From contig NZ_FONV01000010.1 in assembly GCF_900113015.1 (NCBI RefSeq), positions 124,001 to 188,000 on the forward strand: a stretch of DNA of 64,000 nt. Reading direction: 5' to 3'. Source of the DNA: Actinoplanes philippinensis (GTDB lineage: Bacteria; Actinomycetota; Actinomycetes; Mycobacteriales; Micromonosporaceae). Shown one piece after another: positions 42,446-51,000 of this stretch. The notes below the pieces were generated by a model, which saw only the letters and a list, made by a program, of their open reading frames with translations, made no database searches and was not told the origin of the DNA. Position 1 is the stretch's first letter. The number at the start of each line of letters is the position of its first letter. The position numbers and the translations under genes were made by a program.

Positions 42446-44755
42446 TCAGTCGCGGGGACCGAAGCGGATGGGGTCCGCCCAGTCGATGGCCCGGTCGTCG
42501 CGGACGGTGAAGTACAGCAGCGCACCCGTGGTGTCCTTGGCGAGGATCCCGGCACGCTTCTCCTGGCCCAGCACGATCGGGGTCAGGCCGCTGCGGTTGT
42601 TCCAGCCGGTCCCGGCGCCGGTGTCGACGCCGGGTCCGAACTGGGTACCGGCCTCGGTGCCCGGGTAGATCCGCAGTGCGCCGGTGGCGGTGACGACAGT
42701 CAGCAGGTCGTCGTAGTCGTCGTCGTTGACGCTGCCGAGGGTGACCTCCTTGCAGCAGCCCCACCCGGTGCCGTAGACGACACCAGCGCTGAAACTGCCA
42801 CCGGTGGCGTTGCCCCGGTACAGGAACAGCTGCTGCGTCGACGACTTCACCACGAGCAGGTCGTCGTACTGGTCACGGTCGACCTTGCCGATCGCCACGT
42901 CCCGCAGATCCGTCGACCAGCCGGAACCGATCTGCACCCGCGTCCCGAAAGCCCCACCGGCAGCGGTGCCCGGGTACAGCCACTGGATGTTGGTCGCCGT
43001 CTCGATGACCACCAGATCGTCGTACGCATCCCGGTTGACCCTGCCGACCGCGAACTCCCGCATGGCCGACCAGCCGCTGGTGCCGATCTGCACCCTCGGT
43101 CCGAAGGTGTTCGCGGCGGTTCCGGGGTGCAGCCACAGCGCGCCGGCGGAGTCGACACCGATGACGTCGGTGTACGCGTCCCGGTTGAACTTGCCGGTGA
43201 CCAGGTTGGACAGGTCGGACGGCTGCGGGACGTAGATCCTGCCGCCGGGCTGGACGCGGGCGCCCCATCCGGCGGTCGCGGTGCGCGGGTGCAGGTAGGT
43301 GCGCCCGGACGTCGAGTCGACACCGATCAGGCCCTGGATGCCGCTGCTGTCGACGGTGCCCTTGGCGAGGTAGGACGCGTAGTTCCAGCCGGTCCCCGCG
43401 CCGGCGTCGACACCGGGCCCGAACTGGGTGCCGGCCGCGGTGCCCGGGTAGATGCGCATCGCACCGGTGGACGACTCGACGGTCACCAGGTCGTCGTAGT
43501 CGTCGGTGTTGAACTTGCCCACCTGCAGCTGCTTGCAGCAACCCCAGCCGGTGCCGTAGACGACACCCGCGCTGAAACTGCCACCCGTGGCGTTGCCCTT
43601 GTACAGGAACAGCTGCTGCGTCGACGACTTCACCACGAGCAGGTCGTCGTACTGGTCACGGTCGACCTTGCCGATCGCCACGTCCCGCAGATCCGTCGAC
43701 CAGCCGGAACCGATCTGCACCCGCGTCCCGAAAGCACCACCGGCAGCGGTGCCCGGGTACAGCCACTGAATGTTGGTCGCCGTCTCGATGACCACCAGAT
43801 CGTCGTACGCATCCCGGTTGACCCTGCCGACCGCGAACTCCCGCATGGCCGACCAGCCACCGTTGCCGATGCGGACGCGATCGCCGTACACGGCCCGGGT
43901 CTTCGTGCCCGGGTACAGCCACAGCTGGCCGGAGGCGTCGGCGGCGACCAGGTCCTCGATGCCGTCCCGGTTGAACTCGCCGGTCACCGGCTCACGCAGT
44001 CCGTCGGGCACGGTCGCCACGCCGGCCCGGATCCAATCAGACAGATCATCGGTACGGGCCTCGAAAGCGCCCTCCCGGGTCTCCGACTCGCCCAGGCACC
44101 CGTTCTGCCACGACGTGTCGCTGATGCCCACCAGCTGCGGGCCGGCCGCGGTCTCCCGGAACGCCGGTCCACCCGCGTCGCCCTTGCACAGGGTCGCGCC
44201 ACTGGCCGCGCCGCTCACCGCGAACGCGTCAGCGGTCACGTCGCCGACCGTGAACTCGCCGGCGTGCATCCGGGTCGGCACCCAGACGGTGCTCGTCCGG
44301 CCGTACCCCGCGATGCGCAGCGTCTCACCCGCGACCGGCGCGCCACCGTCGAGCGCCACCGGCGTGATGTTCTTGACCGGCGCGGACAGCTCCGCGAGCG
44401 CGATGTTGCGGCTGGCGTGCGGCGTCACCGACACCACGGACAGCCGGTGCCCGGTCACCGCCGCCAGGTCTGCGCGACCGAGCACGACGGTCGTCGGCCG
44501 GGCCGGCGCGCCGGCCGTGACCTGACCGGTGCTGTCGGCGAAACACGACTTGGCGGTGACGATCCACCGCGCGTGCACCAGCGCGCCGGTGCAACCGGCG
44601 TCGTCACCGACACTCACCTTGGCGACGAAGGGCAGCCCGCCGTCCGCCACCTCGGGCGCGCCGGCCACCGCCAGCGCCGTCCCGCCACCGAGCAGCCCGG
44701 CCGCCAGCCCTGCCGTCAGCAGGCCGGCCCCCCATGAACGTATACGTCGTTGCAT
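42446..44755 (-). CDS. Secreted S1-like pseudoprotease with ~10 FG-GAP-like repeats (B)
   Basis: 769 aa. Signal peptide ~1-31. S1-like domain ~35-265 with the full triad replaced: His site Ser70 (VTAKSCF), Asp site Asn117 (SRNIALAEL), Ser site Ala194 (CKGDAGGPAF). The structural cysteines 55, 71 and 190 remain. From ~270 about ten ~50-residue repeats follow, mostly of the form GxxNRDxYDDLVVxxxxTxxLxxYPG. A segment of 326 bp (about 108 residues) occurs twice nearly identically, 783 bp apart, so the repeat domain grew recently. GGGGAG precedes ATG 44755. Likely a catalytically dead extracellular binding or scaffold protein. Confidence 0.87.
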   Translation of the reverse strand: MQRRIRSWGAGLLTAGLAAGLLGGGTALAVAGAPEVADGGLPFVAKVSVGDDAGCTGALVHARWIVTAKSCFADSTGQVTAGAPARPTTVVLGRADLAAVTGHRLSVVSVTPHASRNIALAELSAPVKNITPVALDGGAPVAGETLRIAGYGRTSTVWVPTRMHAGEFTVGDVTADAFAVSGAASGATLCKGDAGGPAFRETAAGPQLVGISDTSWQNGCLGESETREGAFEARTDDLSDWIRAGVATVPDGLREPVTGEFNRDGIEDLVAADASGQLWLYPGTKTRAVYGDRVRIGNGGWSAMREFAVGRVNRDAYDDLVVIETATNIQWLYPGTAAGGAFGTRVQIGSGWSTDLRDVAIGKVDRDQYDDLLVVKSSTQQLFLYKGNATGGSFSAGVVYGTGWGCCKQLQVGKFNTDDYDDLVTVESSTGAMRIYPGTAAGTQFGPGVDAGAGTGWNYASYLAKGTVDSSGIQGLIGVDSTSGRTYLHPRTATAGWGARVQPGGRIYVPQPSDLSNLVTGKFNRDAYTDVIGVDSAGALWLHPGTAANTFGPRVQIGTSGWSAMREFAVGRVNRDAYDDLVVIETATNIQWLYPGTAAGGAFGTRVQIGSGWSTDLRDVAIGKVDRDQYDDLLVVKSSTQQLFLYRGNATGGSFSAGVVYGTGWGCCKEVTLGSVNDDDYDDLLTVVTATGALRIYPGTEAGTQFGPGVDTGAGTGWNNRSGLTPIVLGQEKRAGILAKDTTGALLYFTVRDDRAIDWADPIRFGPRD
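42750..43075. repeat. Copy 1 of 326-bp intragenic direct repeat
   Basis: Matches 43533-43858 at about 97% by eye (roughly ten differences), offset exactly 783 bp (261 codons). The boundary is sharp at the GACCAGCC end. In-frame, coding two repeat blades of protein B. Confidence 0.85.
43533..43858. repeat. Copy 2 of 326-bp intragenic direct repeat
   Basis: Partner of 42750-43075. Differences cluster at the ends and at a Lys/Arg codon pair (CTTGTA against CCGGTA region). Recent duplication or gene conversion within gene B is the simplest cause. Confidence 0.85.
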
Positions 44756-44898
44756 CTCACTCCCCGTGTCTTCACTGCCGTTGCAGCAGCGAAATGATAG
44801 TGAAGATCCTCTATTGAGTGGGGGTGAACGGCATCCGTCCGCGAGACGAACCGCTCCACGCCGGACAGTCCCCGCACATCACGTGAGCAGCAAACGTG

Positions 44899-44934
44899 GC
44901 GGCCGCCGACAGGGATCCTCCGGTCGGCGGCCGC
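44899..44934 (-). terminator. Hairpin terminator after pseudoprotease gene C
   Basis: A perfect 12-bp stem (GCGGCCGCCGAC at 44899-44910 with 44923-44934), 12-nt loop. On the minus strand it follows the stop of C (44964) by 30 bp and is followed by CACGTTTG, a weak T-run. Confidence 0.7.
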
Positions 44935-44963
44935 CGCGCGCTGTTCACTTGGTGACACAGATC

Positions 44964-46814
44964 TCAGGAACGGTCCTCGGGCAGGTCGATGCTGCTGTAG
45001 GAACCGAAGGTGGTGGAGCGGTAGGCCTGGACCGGAGCGGCGAACCCGCCGTTCGCGGCCGCGGTCAGGGTGTGCAGGGAGACGCTGCCGTCCGTGCCGC
45101 CGAAGAGGGCGGCCAGGTCGTCGCGGCCGTCACCGTTGTAGTCGCCGGCGGTGAGACGGGTGGTGTCCCACGAGCCCCACGCGGTGTTCGTGCTCTTCCA
45201 TGAGCTGAACGCGTTGTTGAGCGTGCCGTCGGCCTTGGCGGTCCAGGTCAGGACGGCCAGGTTGCCGTTGGAGTAGTTGTAGAGGCCGGCCACGTCACCG
45301 CGGCCGTCGCCGTTGAAGTCGCCCGCGGCGATCCGCAGACGGTTGGGGTCGCCCCAGTACGGCTCGGCCGGCGTGTACCAGATCCGCCTGTCCTCCTCGA
45401 AGCCGCCGGCGGCGGTCGCGGTCCAGCCGTAGATGCCGACACTGGCGTCGGCGAAGCCGTAGAAGGAGCCGACGTCGTCGCGGCCGTCGCCGTTGAAGTC
45501 GCCGCTGAAGACCTTCATGCGGCCGATCTCGCCCCAGTACGGGGTGGCGTCGTTGAACCACTTGCGGGTGGGGCTGCCGAAGGTGCCGTCGGCGCGCGCC
45601 GTCCACACGAACAGGCCGATGCTGGCGTTGGCGTAGTTGTAGAACCCGGCCAGGTCGGTGCGGCCGTCGCCGTTGTAGTCGCCGCTGGTCATCAGCATCC
45701 GGTCGTACGAGCCGAAGGTGGTGCTGGTCCACGAGCGGACCGCGGGCGAGCAGGTGCCGTCCGCCTTGGTCAGGAAGGTGTCGAGGGTCAGCGTGAGCCC
45801 GTTGCTGCCGCCGTTGAGCACGACCTGGTCGATGATGTCGTCACCGTTGAAGTCGCCGCGGAAGGTCTTGTTCTTGGCGGCGGTGTAGAGGCTCGCGGCG
45901 GTGTTGCAGCCGCCACGCGCCGACATCGTGCCGGCCGCGCTGGTGACGAAGGTGAACGGGCCGACCGCGCCGGAGGCGTAGTTGTAGGTCAGGGTCACGT
46001 CGTCGCGGTGGTCCTCGGCGAGGCCGCCGGGAGCGTAGGCGCGGATCCAGGCAGCGATGTCGTCGAGGCGGGTCTCGGTCGCGTTCCGCTCGGTGGCGGT
46101 CGAGCCGAGGCAGCCGCCCTGGGCGGACGTGTGGTGGATCGCCACCAGTTCGACGGCGCCCGCGGTCTCCCGCAGGGCCGGGCCGCCGGCGTCGCCCTTG
46201 CAGATGCCGGCCTGGTTCGCCGCGACTCCGGCGACGTCGAGCACTCCCGTGCCGACGCCGGTGACCTGGAACTGGGCCGCGTGCAGAGCGTCCGGCACCC
46301 ACTGGGTCGCGGTGCGGCCGTAGCCGGCCAGGCTGAGCACGTCTCCGGCGGCCGGGGCGGTGGCGCCCAGGGCGACGGGCGCGACGGTGGTCGGCTGGTC
46401 CAGCTTGACCAGGACGACGTTGCGGTCGGGGTGCGGCACGATGCGCGCCGCGGCACGGACCTGGCCGGCCGTGCCGGTGAGGTCGGCCCGGCCGATCGTC
46501 ACGGTCGTGGGCACGGCGGGCTTGCCGGCGGCCGGGGCCTCGCCGAAGCACGCCTTGGCGGTGACCACCCACTGCGGGTCGATCAGCGCGCCGGTGCAGG
46601 CGTGACCGATGCCACGCTCACCGACCGCGAGGTGCGCCACGAAACCGTAGGTGCCCTGCTCGACCAGGGCGCCGCCGGTCACACCGAACGCGGGTGTGCT
46701 CGCGGTGACGCCGAGGACAATTGCCGTCGCGGTCACTCCGGCCCATCCGGCACGCCGTGACAATCGTGTCGCGGCCTTCCCCGATGCCCCGTGACCGAAT
46801 ATCTCGTAACGCAA
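44964..46814 (-). CDS. Secreted S1-like pseudoprotease with FG-GAP repeats (C)
   Basis: 616 aa. Signal region 1 to ~44. S1-like domain ~45-265, triad fully replaced: Ala88 at the His position (VTAKACF), Asn132 at the Asp position (DRNVVLVKL), Ala209 at the Ser position (CKGDAGGPAL). Cysteines 73, 89 and 205 remain. The C-terminal half has about six repeats such as GDYNGDGRTDLAGFYNYANASIGLFVW, a calcium-loop FG-GAP repeat likely folding into a propeller. TTG start at 46814 follows GGAGG by 8 bp. Lies 42 bp after the SGNH-FG-GAP gene, probably same transcript. Confidence 0.87.
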   Translation of the reverse strand: MRYEIFGHGASGKAATRLSRRAGWAGVTATAIVLGVTASTPAFGVTGGALVEQGTYGFVAHLAVGERGIGHACTGALIDPQWVVTAKACFGEAPAAGKPAVPTTVTIGRADLTGTAGQVRAAARIVPHPDRNVVLVKLDQPTTVAPVALGATAPAAGDVLSLAGYGRTATQWVPDALHAAQFQVTGVGTGVLDVAGVAANQAGICKGDAGGPALRETAGAVELVAIHHTSAQGGCLGSTATERNATETRLDDIAAWIRAYAPGGLAEDHRDDVTLTYNYASGAVGPFTFVTSAAGTMSARGGCNTAASLYTAAKNKTFRGDFNGDDIIDQVVLNGGSNGLTLTLDTFLTKADGTCSPAVRSWTSTTFGSYDRMLMTSGDYNGDGRTDLAGFYNYANASIGLFVWTARADGTFGSPTRKWFNDATPYWGEIGRMKVFSGDFNGDGRDDVGSFYGFADASVGIYGWTATAAGGFEEDRRIWYTPAEPYWGDPNRLRIAAGDFNGDGRGDVAGLYNYSNGNLAVLTWTAKADGTLNNAFSSWKSTNTAWGSWDTTRLTAGDYNGDGRDDLAALFGGTDGSVSLHTLTAAANGGFAAPVQAYRSTTFGSYSSIDLPEDRS

Positions 46815-46856
46815 TTGCGATTCCTCCAGAATGGGTACGTGTAAATGCGATGCGGG

Positions 46857-48386
46857 TCACTCGATGACGGCGCCGCCGGCGATCCGTTGCGGGCCGGTCC
46901 AGCCCTCGGCGCCGTTGGTCCAGGCGTCCACCGAGCCGTTCAGGTTGATCCGCAGATAGTCGGCGCGGGCGTCGGCGGTGTAGCGGGCGAAGCGCACCTG
47001 CTGGTGGTCGGCTGTCGCGCCCGGCGCCACCCGGCCCAGGCCCTGCCAGCCGCCTCGACCGTCACCGCCGCGGTTCAGCCAGACGTCGACCGCGCCGGTC
47101 TCGTCGAGCCACAGGTAGTCCGCCTTGGCGTCGCCGTCGTAGTCGGCCAGGCGGACCCGGCTCGCGTCCGTGGTCAGGCCGCCGGCGACCCTGCCGTCGT
47201 TGATCCAGCCGCCGTTGCCGTCGCCGCCACGGTTCAGGTAGAGGTTCACCGTGCCGTTGGCGTTGAACAGGAAGTAGTCGGCTTTCCGGTCGCCGTCGAA
47301 GTCGGCGAACCGCACCTGGTCGGCGTTGGTGGTCACGCCGGTCGCGACCTGGCCCAGCAGCGGCCAGCCGCCGCCCCCGTCGCCGCCGCGGTTCAGGTAG
47401 GCGCGCACCGCGCCGCTCGGCTGGATCCACAGGTAGTCGGCCTTGCCGTCGCCGTCGAAGTCCGCGATCCGGACCTGCCGGCGGTCGCTGGTCAGCCCGG
47501 TGGCGACCTGGCCCTGGTACGACCAGGTGGAGTCGCCCCGGTTGGTCCAGACGTGCACGGCGCCGCCGTCGGCGATCACCCAGTAGTCGTCCCGGCCGTC
47601 ACCGTCGAAGTCGGCCCACCGGACCTTGCTCGCGGTCTCCGGCGCGCTGCCGGCCGGGGCCGGCGACGTGGTCATCGCGCCCTCGGCGACCACCTGGCGC
47701 AGCGCCGTGAAATAGGTCTGGGCGATCACCTCGTAGCCGGAGTCGGCGGGGTGCAGCCGGTCGGCCATCTGCTCGGCGGTGACGGGCCACTCCACATACC
47801 GGATCCGGTTGCCCGCGGCCGCGCGGTCCGCGACGAGTTGCTGAGCCCGGGTGTTGAAGTCGTTCACCCGCGCGGCCATCGCCGGGTCGCGCGGCAGGAG
47901 CCCGGCGAGGACGACGGTCACCGCCGGCCGGGTGGTGAAGATCGTGGTGAGCAGGGTCCTGAGGTCCGGGATGGCGTCCTCGGTGGGCTGCCGGTCCAGG
48001 TCGTTGATGCCGATGTGCAGCAGCACGACGTCGGGGGCGGAGCTGTTCAGCCAGGACACCGCGTTAGCGTTGATCTGCTCGATGAACCAGCCGCTGTGGC
48101 CCTCGTGCTGCGGGTCCGCGACCGAGCCGGAGCGCTGCGACCCGACGAAGTCGATGGTGAACGCCGACTGGTTCCGCACCTTCTGCCACAGGGGCGGGCG
48201 GTAGCCACCGCCGACGTTGCTGCCGGCGCCATACGTGATCGAGTCGCCGAGCGGCAGGACGCGCAGGTGCGGAACGTCAGCGGCGGCGGCCGCGCCCGGA
48301 GCGGCCAGCACCGAGGCGAGAACCGCGAACAGGCTCAGCACCGCCCCGCCGAATCCGGACGACCGCCGCAATGAACTCAGCGCCAT
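46857..48386 (-). CDS. Secreted SGNH hydrolase with FG-GAP/VCBS repeats
   Basis: 509 aa. Signal peptide ~1-36. SGNH domain ~40-240 with intact blocks GDSITYGAGS (Ser), GINDLDRQ (Asn) and DRLHPADSGY (Asp/His), so an active esterase is expected (acetyl-xylan or lipid ester type; substrate unknown). Residues ~255-509 carry five repeats: FADFDGDGKADYLW-like calcium loops plus YLNRGGDG, a propeller style like its neighbours. ATG 48386 follows AAGGCAAGGA. Unlike the pseudoproteases, its catalytic residues are all present. Likely first of two genes with C. Confidence 0.88.
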   Translation of the reverse strand: MALSSLRRSSGFGGAVLSLFAVLASVLAAPGAAAAADVPHLRVLPLGDSITYGAGSNVGGGYRPPLWQKVRNQSAFTIDFVGSQRSGSVADPQHEGHSGWFIEQINANAVSWLNSSAPDVVLLHIGINDLDRQPTEDAIPDLRTLLTTIFTTRPAVTVVLAGLLPRDPAMAARVNDFNTRAQQLVADRAAAGNRIRYVEWPVTAEQMADRLHPADSGYEVIAQTYFTALRQVVAEGAMTTSPAPAGSAPETASKVRWADFDGDGRDDYWVIADGGAVHVWTNRGDSTWSYQGQVATGLTSDRRQVRIADFDGDGKADYLWIQPSGAVRAYLNRGGDGGGGWPLLGQVATGVTTNADQVRFADFDGDRKADYFLFNANGTVNLYLNRGGDGNGGWINDGRVAGGLTTDASRVRLADYDGDAKADYLWLDETGAVDVWLNRGGDGRGGWQGLGRVAPGATADHQQVRFARYTADARADYLRINLNGSVDAWTNGAEGWTGPQRIAGGAVIE

Positions 48387-48665
48387 TCCTTGCCTTCCCC
48401 CGTAACGTCGGCTGACTTACCACCGGGCACGCGGAAACGGCGAAGTGGAACGTGCGCCTGATCGCGCCGTCCGGCACCGTCGATCCCCCGTAGACCGAGC
48501 AGAGCCCAAACCATAGATCGATGTCACGGCGAAGTAAATCGACGAGCTGTGATCTCAGTTACCACCGCGGCGGGCCGGCGGCCGGGAGCAGCGTCTCGGC
48601 CGCCGGCGCGGCGCCACCGCGAGGATCAAGATCACAATCAGGGGGTACGCGCGGACGCCCCCCGA
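48387..48665. other. Intergenic stretch, 279 bp
   Basis: No gene is supported. It separates the SGNH gene start from the stop of the small secreted protein gene (both minus), so it likely contains the SGNH gene promoter. A segment GCCGGCGGCCGGGAGCAGCGTCTCGGCCGCCGGC-like (about 48574-48607) forms an imperfect inverted repeat that may end the upstream transcript. Confidence 0.5.
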
Positions 48666-49103
48666 TCAGACGCGGACACAATGCGCGCCCAGATCGGCGA
48701 TGCTCGCCTCCTCCGGGGTGCCCGGCGCGACCCGGCAGAGCCCGATCCGGAAGCCGCGGGTCCCGAGGAGCGGCAGGAACGCGTGCGACTCCACCGGAAG
48801 AACGCCCTGGTCACAGAGTCGCGCGGAGTTGGCGCCCTGGCCGAGCAGGTCTGCCGCGACGTAGTAGCGCAGGTAGTAGCACTGTCCATCACTCGCGCCG
48901 ACCGAGATCTCCCCGGCGACGTCCGCGTAGCGCCCACCGGCCACCGAGCGATACGTGGTCGTCCCGCTCGCCGCGGCCGCCCCGTTGACCACACTCCAGC
49001 CCGCCGGCGCCGCCATCGCGGGGCTCGGCGCGGAGACCGCCGCGGCGGACATCAGCACAGCCAGCCCGGCACCGATACGACGAGAATTCCACAGTCGACT
49101 CAC
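48666..49103 (-). CDS. Small secreted protein, 145 aa
   Basis: Signal peptide of about 32 residues (RRIGAGLAVLMSAAAVSA...MAAP), then a compact domain with four cysteines (GQCYYLRYY, RLCDQG, IGLCRVA, AHCVRV) likely forming two disulfides, and beta-type sequence GGRYADVAGEISVG. No family recognised. I prefer GTG 49103: GAGGAG lies six bases upstream; GTG 49106 is alternative. It lies in the middle of the pseudoprotease-propeller group and may act with it; this is inference. Confidence 0.7.
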   Translation of the reverse strand: MSRLWNSRRIGAGLAVLMSAAAVSAPSPAMAAPAGWSVVNGAAAASGTTTYRSVAGGRYADVAGEISVGASDGQCYYLRYYVAADLLGQGANSARLCDQGVLPVESHAFLPLLGTRGFRIGLCRVAPGTPEEASIADLGAHCVRV

Positions 49104-49417
49104 CACGCGCTCCTCACCACGAATGACCTCGGAGTCCCGACCGTAGCGAGGAAACGGTTTACGTGAATGCGTGGATAAAGGATTCGAAATTCCCTGTGAC
49201 GCCAGTTACCACCACTCGGCGACCGCGCGCCGGGACAGCTTCCGCCGAGCCACTCGATCGCTGATCAGACGCCCTTCCCTCGCCCCGGCGACGGCGCTCC
49301 GGAGACCCGGGATCACGGATCCATGCGCCCCCACGAGCCCACGGCGTCGATGTAGCCTCAGCCCGATTGATCAGCAAGATCATCGATATTCCCACGCTTT
49401 CATGCGAACGGAGATCC
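49104..49417. other. Divergent intergenic region
   Basis: 314 bp between the small secreted protein (minus) and pseudoprotease D (plus). It must contain promoters for both. Lower-GC stretch 49140-49200 and 49370-49400. No clear repeat or additional ORF is supported. Confidence 0.5.
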
Positions 49418-50935
49418 GTGTCCTCTCTTCGAACCCTGGCCGGCTCGGCTCTCATCGGCGCCGTCCTGCTTCCTCTCGCCGCCGGCAGTCCGGCCGCGGC
49501 CGTCGCCGGTCCCGGCGCCACCGACACCGCCCTCTCCTTCGCGGTGAAGATCGAGGTGGGCGACACCCTGCGCGCGTGTTCCGGCGCGCTGCTCAACAGG
49601 TGGTGGGTGGTGACCGCCAAGGCCTGCTTCGATGACGGCGCCGGCGTCGTCGCCGGCCGGCCCGTACAGCGGACCACCGCGACGATCGGCCGCCTCGACC
49701 TGACCACGAGCGCCGGCGCGGTCCGTACGATCGACAAGGTCGTGCCGCATCCGGACCGCAACGTGGTGCTGGCCAGGCTGTCGCAGGAGGCCCCCGGGAT
49801 CGCTGTCGCGCCGGTCGGCCAGACCGCGCCGGCGGCCGGCGAGCAACTGGTCGCCGCCGGATTCGGGCGGACCGCGGACACCTGGGTGCCCCGGCAGCTG
49901 CACACCGGACAGTTCACGGTGGACGAGGTCACCGGCGCGACCTTCCAGGTCAGCGGCACCGGTGGCGCCGCCGTCTGCCGCGGTGACGCCGGCGGGCCGA
50001 TCCTGCGGAGCGTCGGCGGCGGTTACGAGCTGGTCGGGCTGCACCATTCCGCGACCGGGGCGGGCTGCCTCGCCGAGACCGCGACCGAGAACCGGGCGGT
50101 GGAGACCCGTCTCGACGACATCACCGCGTGGCTGACCGCCAACACCCTGGTTCCGAACGCGCTGCAGGTCTCGGTCACCGACACCCGGGTCGGCGTGCTG
50201 CGCGGCGACTACGGCACCCAGGTCAAGGAGGGCGGCCTCAGCACCCTCTGGACCCAGCTCCTGACCGACGCCCGGCAGATCGAGGTCGCCGACGACCGGA
50301 TCGGCGTGCTCACCCGGGGCGGCGTCGCGTACGCCAAGGAGGGCGCGACCACCGCGGCCTTCGTCAACGAGTACAGCGGCGTCCAGCAGATGGCGGTCTC
50401 CGGCAACCGGGTGGGCGTGCTCACCGACGCCGGCGAGGCGCTCGCCAAGGAGGGCGGCCTGAGCACCGCCTGGGTCCCGCAGTACAGCGACGTCAAGCAG
50501 ATCGAGGTCACCGACACCCGGGTGGGCGTGCTCACCCGGAGCGGCGTTCTGCTGGTCAAGGAGGGCACCCTCCGGACGAACTGGATCCAGCAGTACACCG
50601 GCGTCAAGCAGTTCGCCCTCTTCGGCGACCGGATCGGTGTGGTCACCGAGAGCGGCGCCGCCATGGTCAAAGCCGGCGGTCTGGGCGCCGCGTGGGTTCC
50701 GCAGCTGGCGACGGGTGCGGAGGCCGTCGTCCTGCGCGACGACCGGGTCGGCGTGCTCACCTCCGAGCGGGTGGCGCTGGTCAAGGAGGGCGCCCTCACC
50801 GCGACGTTCGTGACCGAGCACACGGACGTACGCCACCTCGACGTCAGCGGTGACCGGGTCGGTGTCGTCCGTTACGACGGTGAGGCCCTGGTCAAGAGCG
50901 GTGGTCTGAGCACTCTCTGGACGACGGTCTGGTAG
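49418..50935 (+). CDS. Secreted S1-like pseudoprotease with seven ~43-residue repeats (D)
   Basis: 505 aa. Signal peptide ~1-28. S1-like domain ~30-240 with all three catalytic positions replaced: Ala69 (VTAKACF), Asn115 (DRNVVLARL), Ala191 (CRGDAGGPIL). The C-terminal half (~245-505) holds seven repeats of about 43 residues with pattern RVGVLTxxGxxLVKEGxLxTxWVxxYxxVKQIEV, unlike the FG-GAP type of A-C; seven copies suit a seven-bladed propeller. GTG 49418 (M-S-S-L-R) has GGAG just upstream; an upstream ATG at 49367 lacks one. It is the only member of the group on the plus strand. Confidence 0.87.
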   Translation: MSSLRTLAGSALIGAVLLPLAAGSPAAAVAGPGATDTALSFAVKIEVGDTLRACSGALLNRWWVVTAKACFDDGAGVVAGRPVQRTTATIGRLDLTTSAGAVRTIDKVVPHPDRNVVLARLSQEAPGIAVAPVGQTAPAAGEQLVAAGFGRTADTWVPRQLHTGQFTVDEVTGATFQVSGTGGAAVCRGDAGGPILRSVGGGYELVGLHHSATGAGCLAETATENRAVETRLDDITAWLTANTLVPNALQVSVTDTRVGVLRGDYGTQVKEGGLSTLWTQLLTDARQIEVADDRIGVLTRGGVAYAKEGATTAAFVNEYSGVQQMAVSGNRVGVLTDAGEALAKEGGLSTAWVPQYSDVKQIEVTDTRVGVLTRSGVLLVKEGTLRTNWIQQYTGVKQFALFGDRIGVVTESGAAMVKAGGLGAAWVPQLATGAEAVVLRDDRVGVLTSERVALVKEGALTATFVTEHTDVRHLDVSGDRVGVVRYDGEALVKSGGLSTLWTTVW

Positions 50936-50948
50936 CGGGCCGTGGCGA

Positions 50949-50992
50949 CGACAGAGGCCCGCGACGCGGTACGGCGTCGCGGGCCTCTGTCG
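50949..50992. terminator. Strong terminator shared by convergent genes
   Basis: A perfect 19-bp stem (CGACAGAGGCCCGCGACGC at 50949-50967 with 50974-50992), 6-nt loop, between the stop of D (50935) and the stop of the ABC permease (51001). Works for both strands. Confidence 0.9.
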
Positions 50993-51000
50993 TTCTCGGG

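Noticed and set aside
40435..50935. Active trypsin-like proteases
   Set aside because: His and Asp positions replaced in all four, Ser in three; calling them proteases would be misleading.
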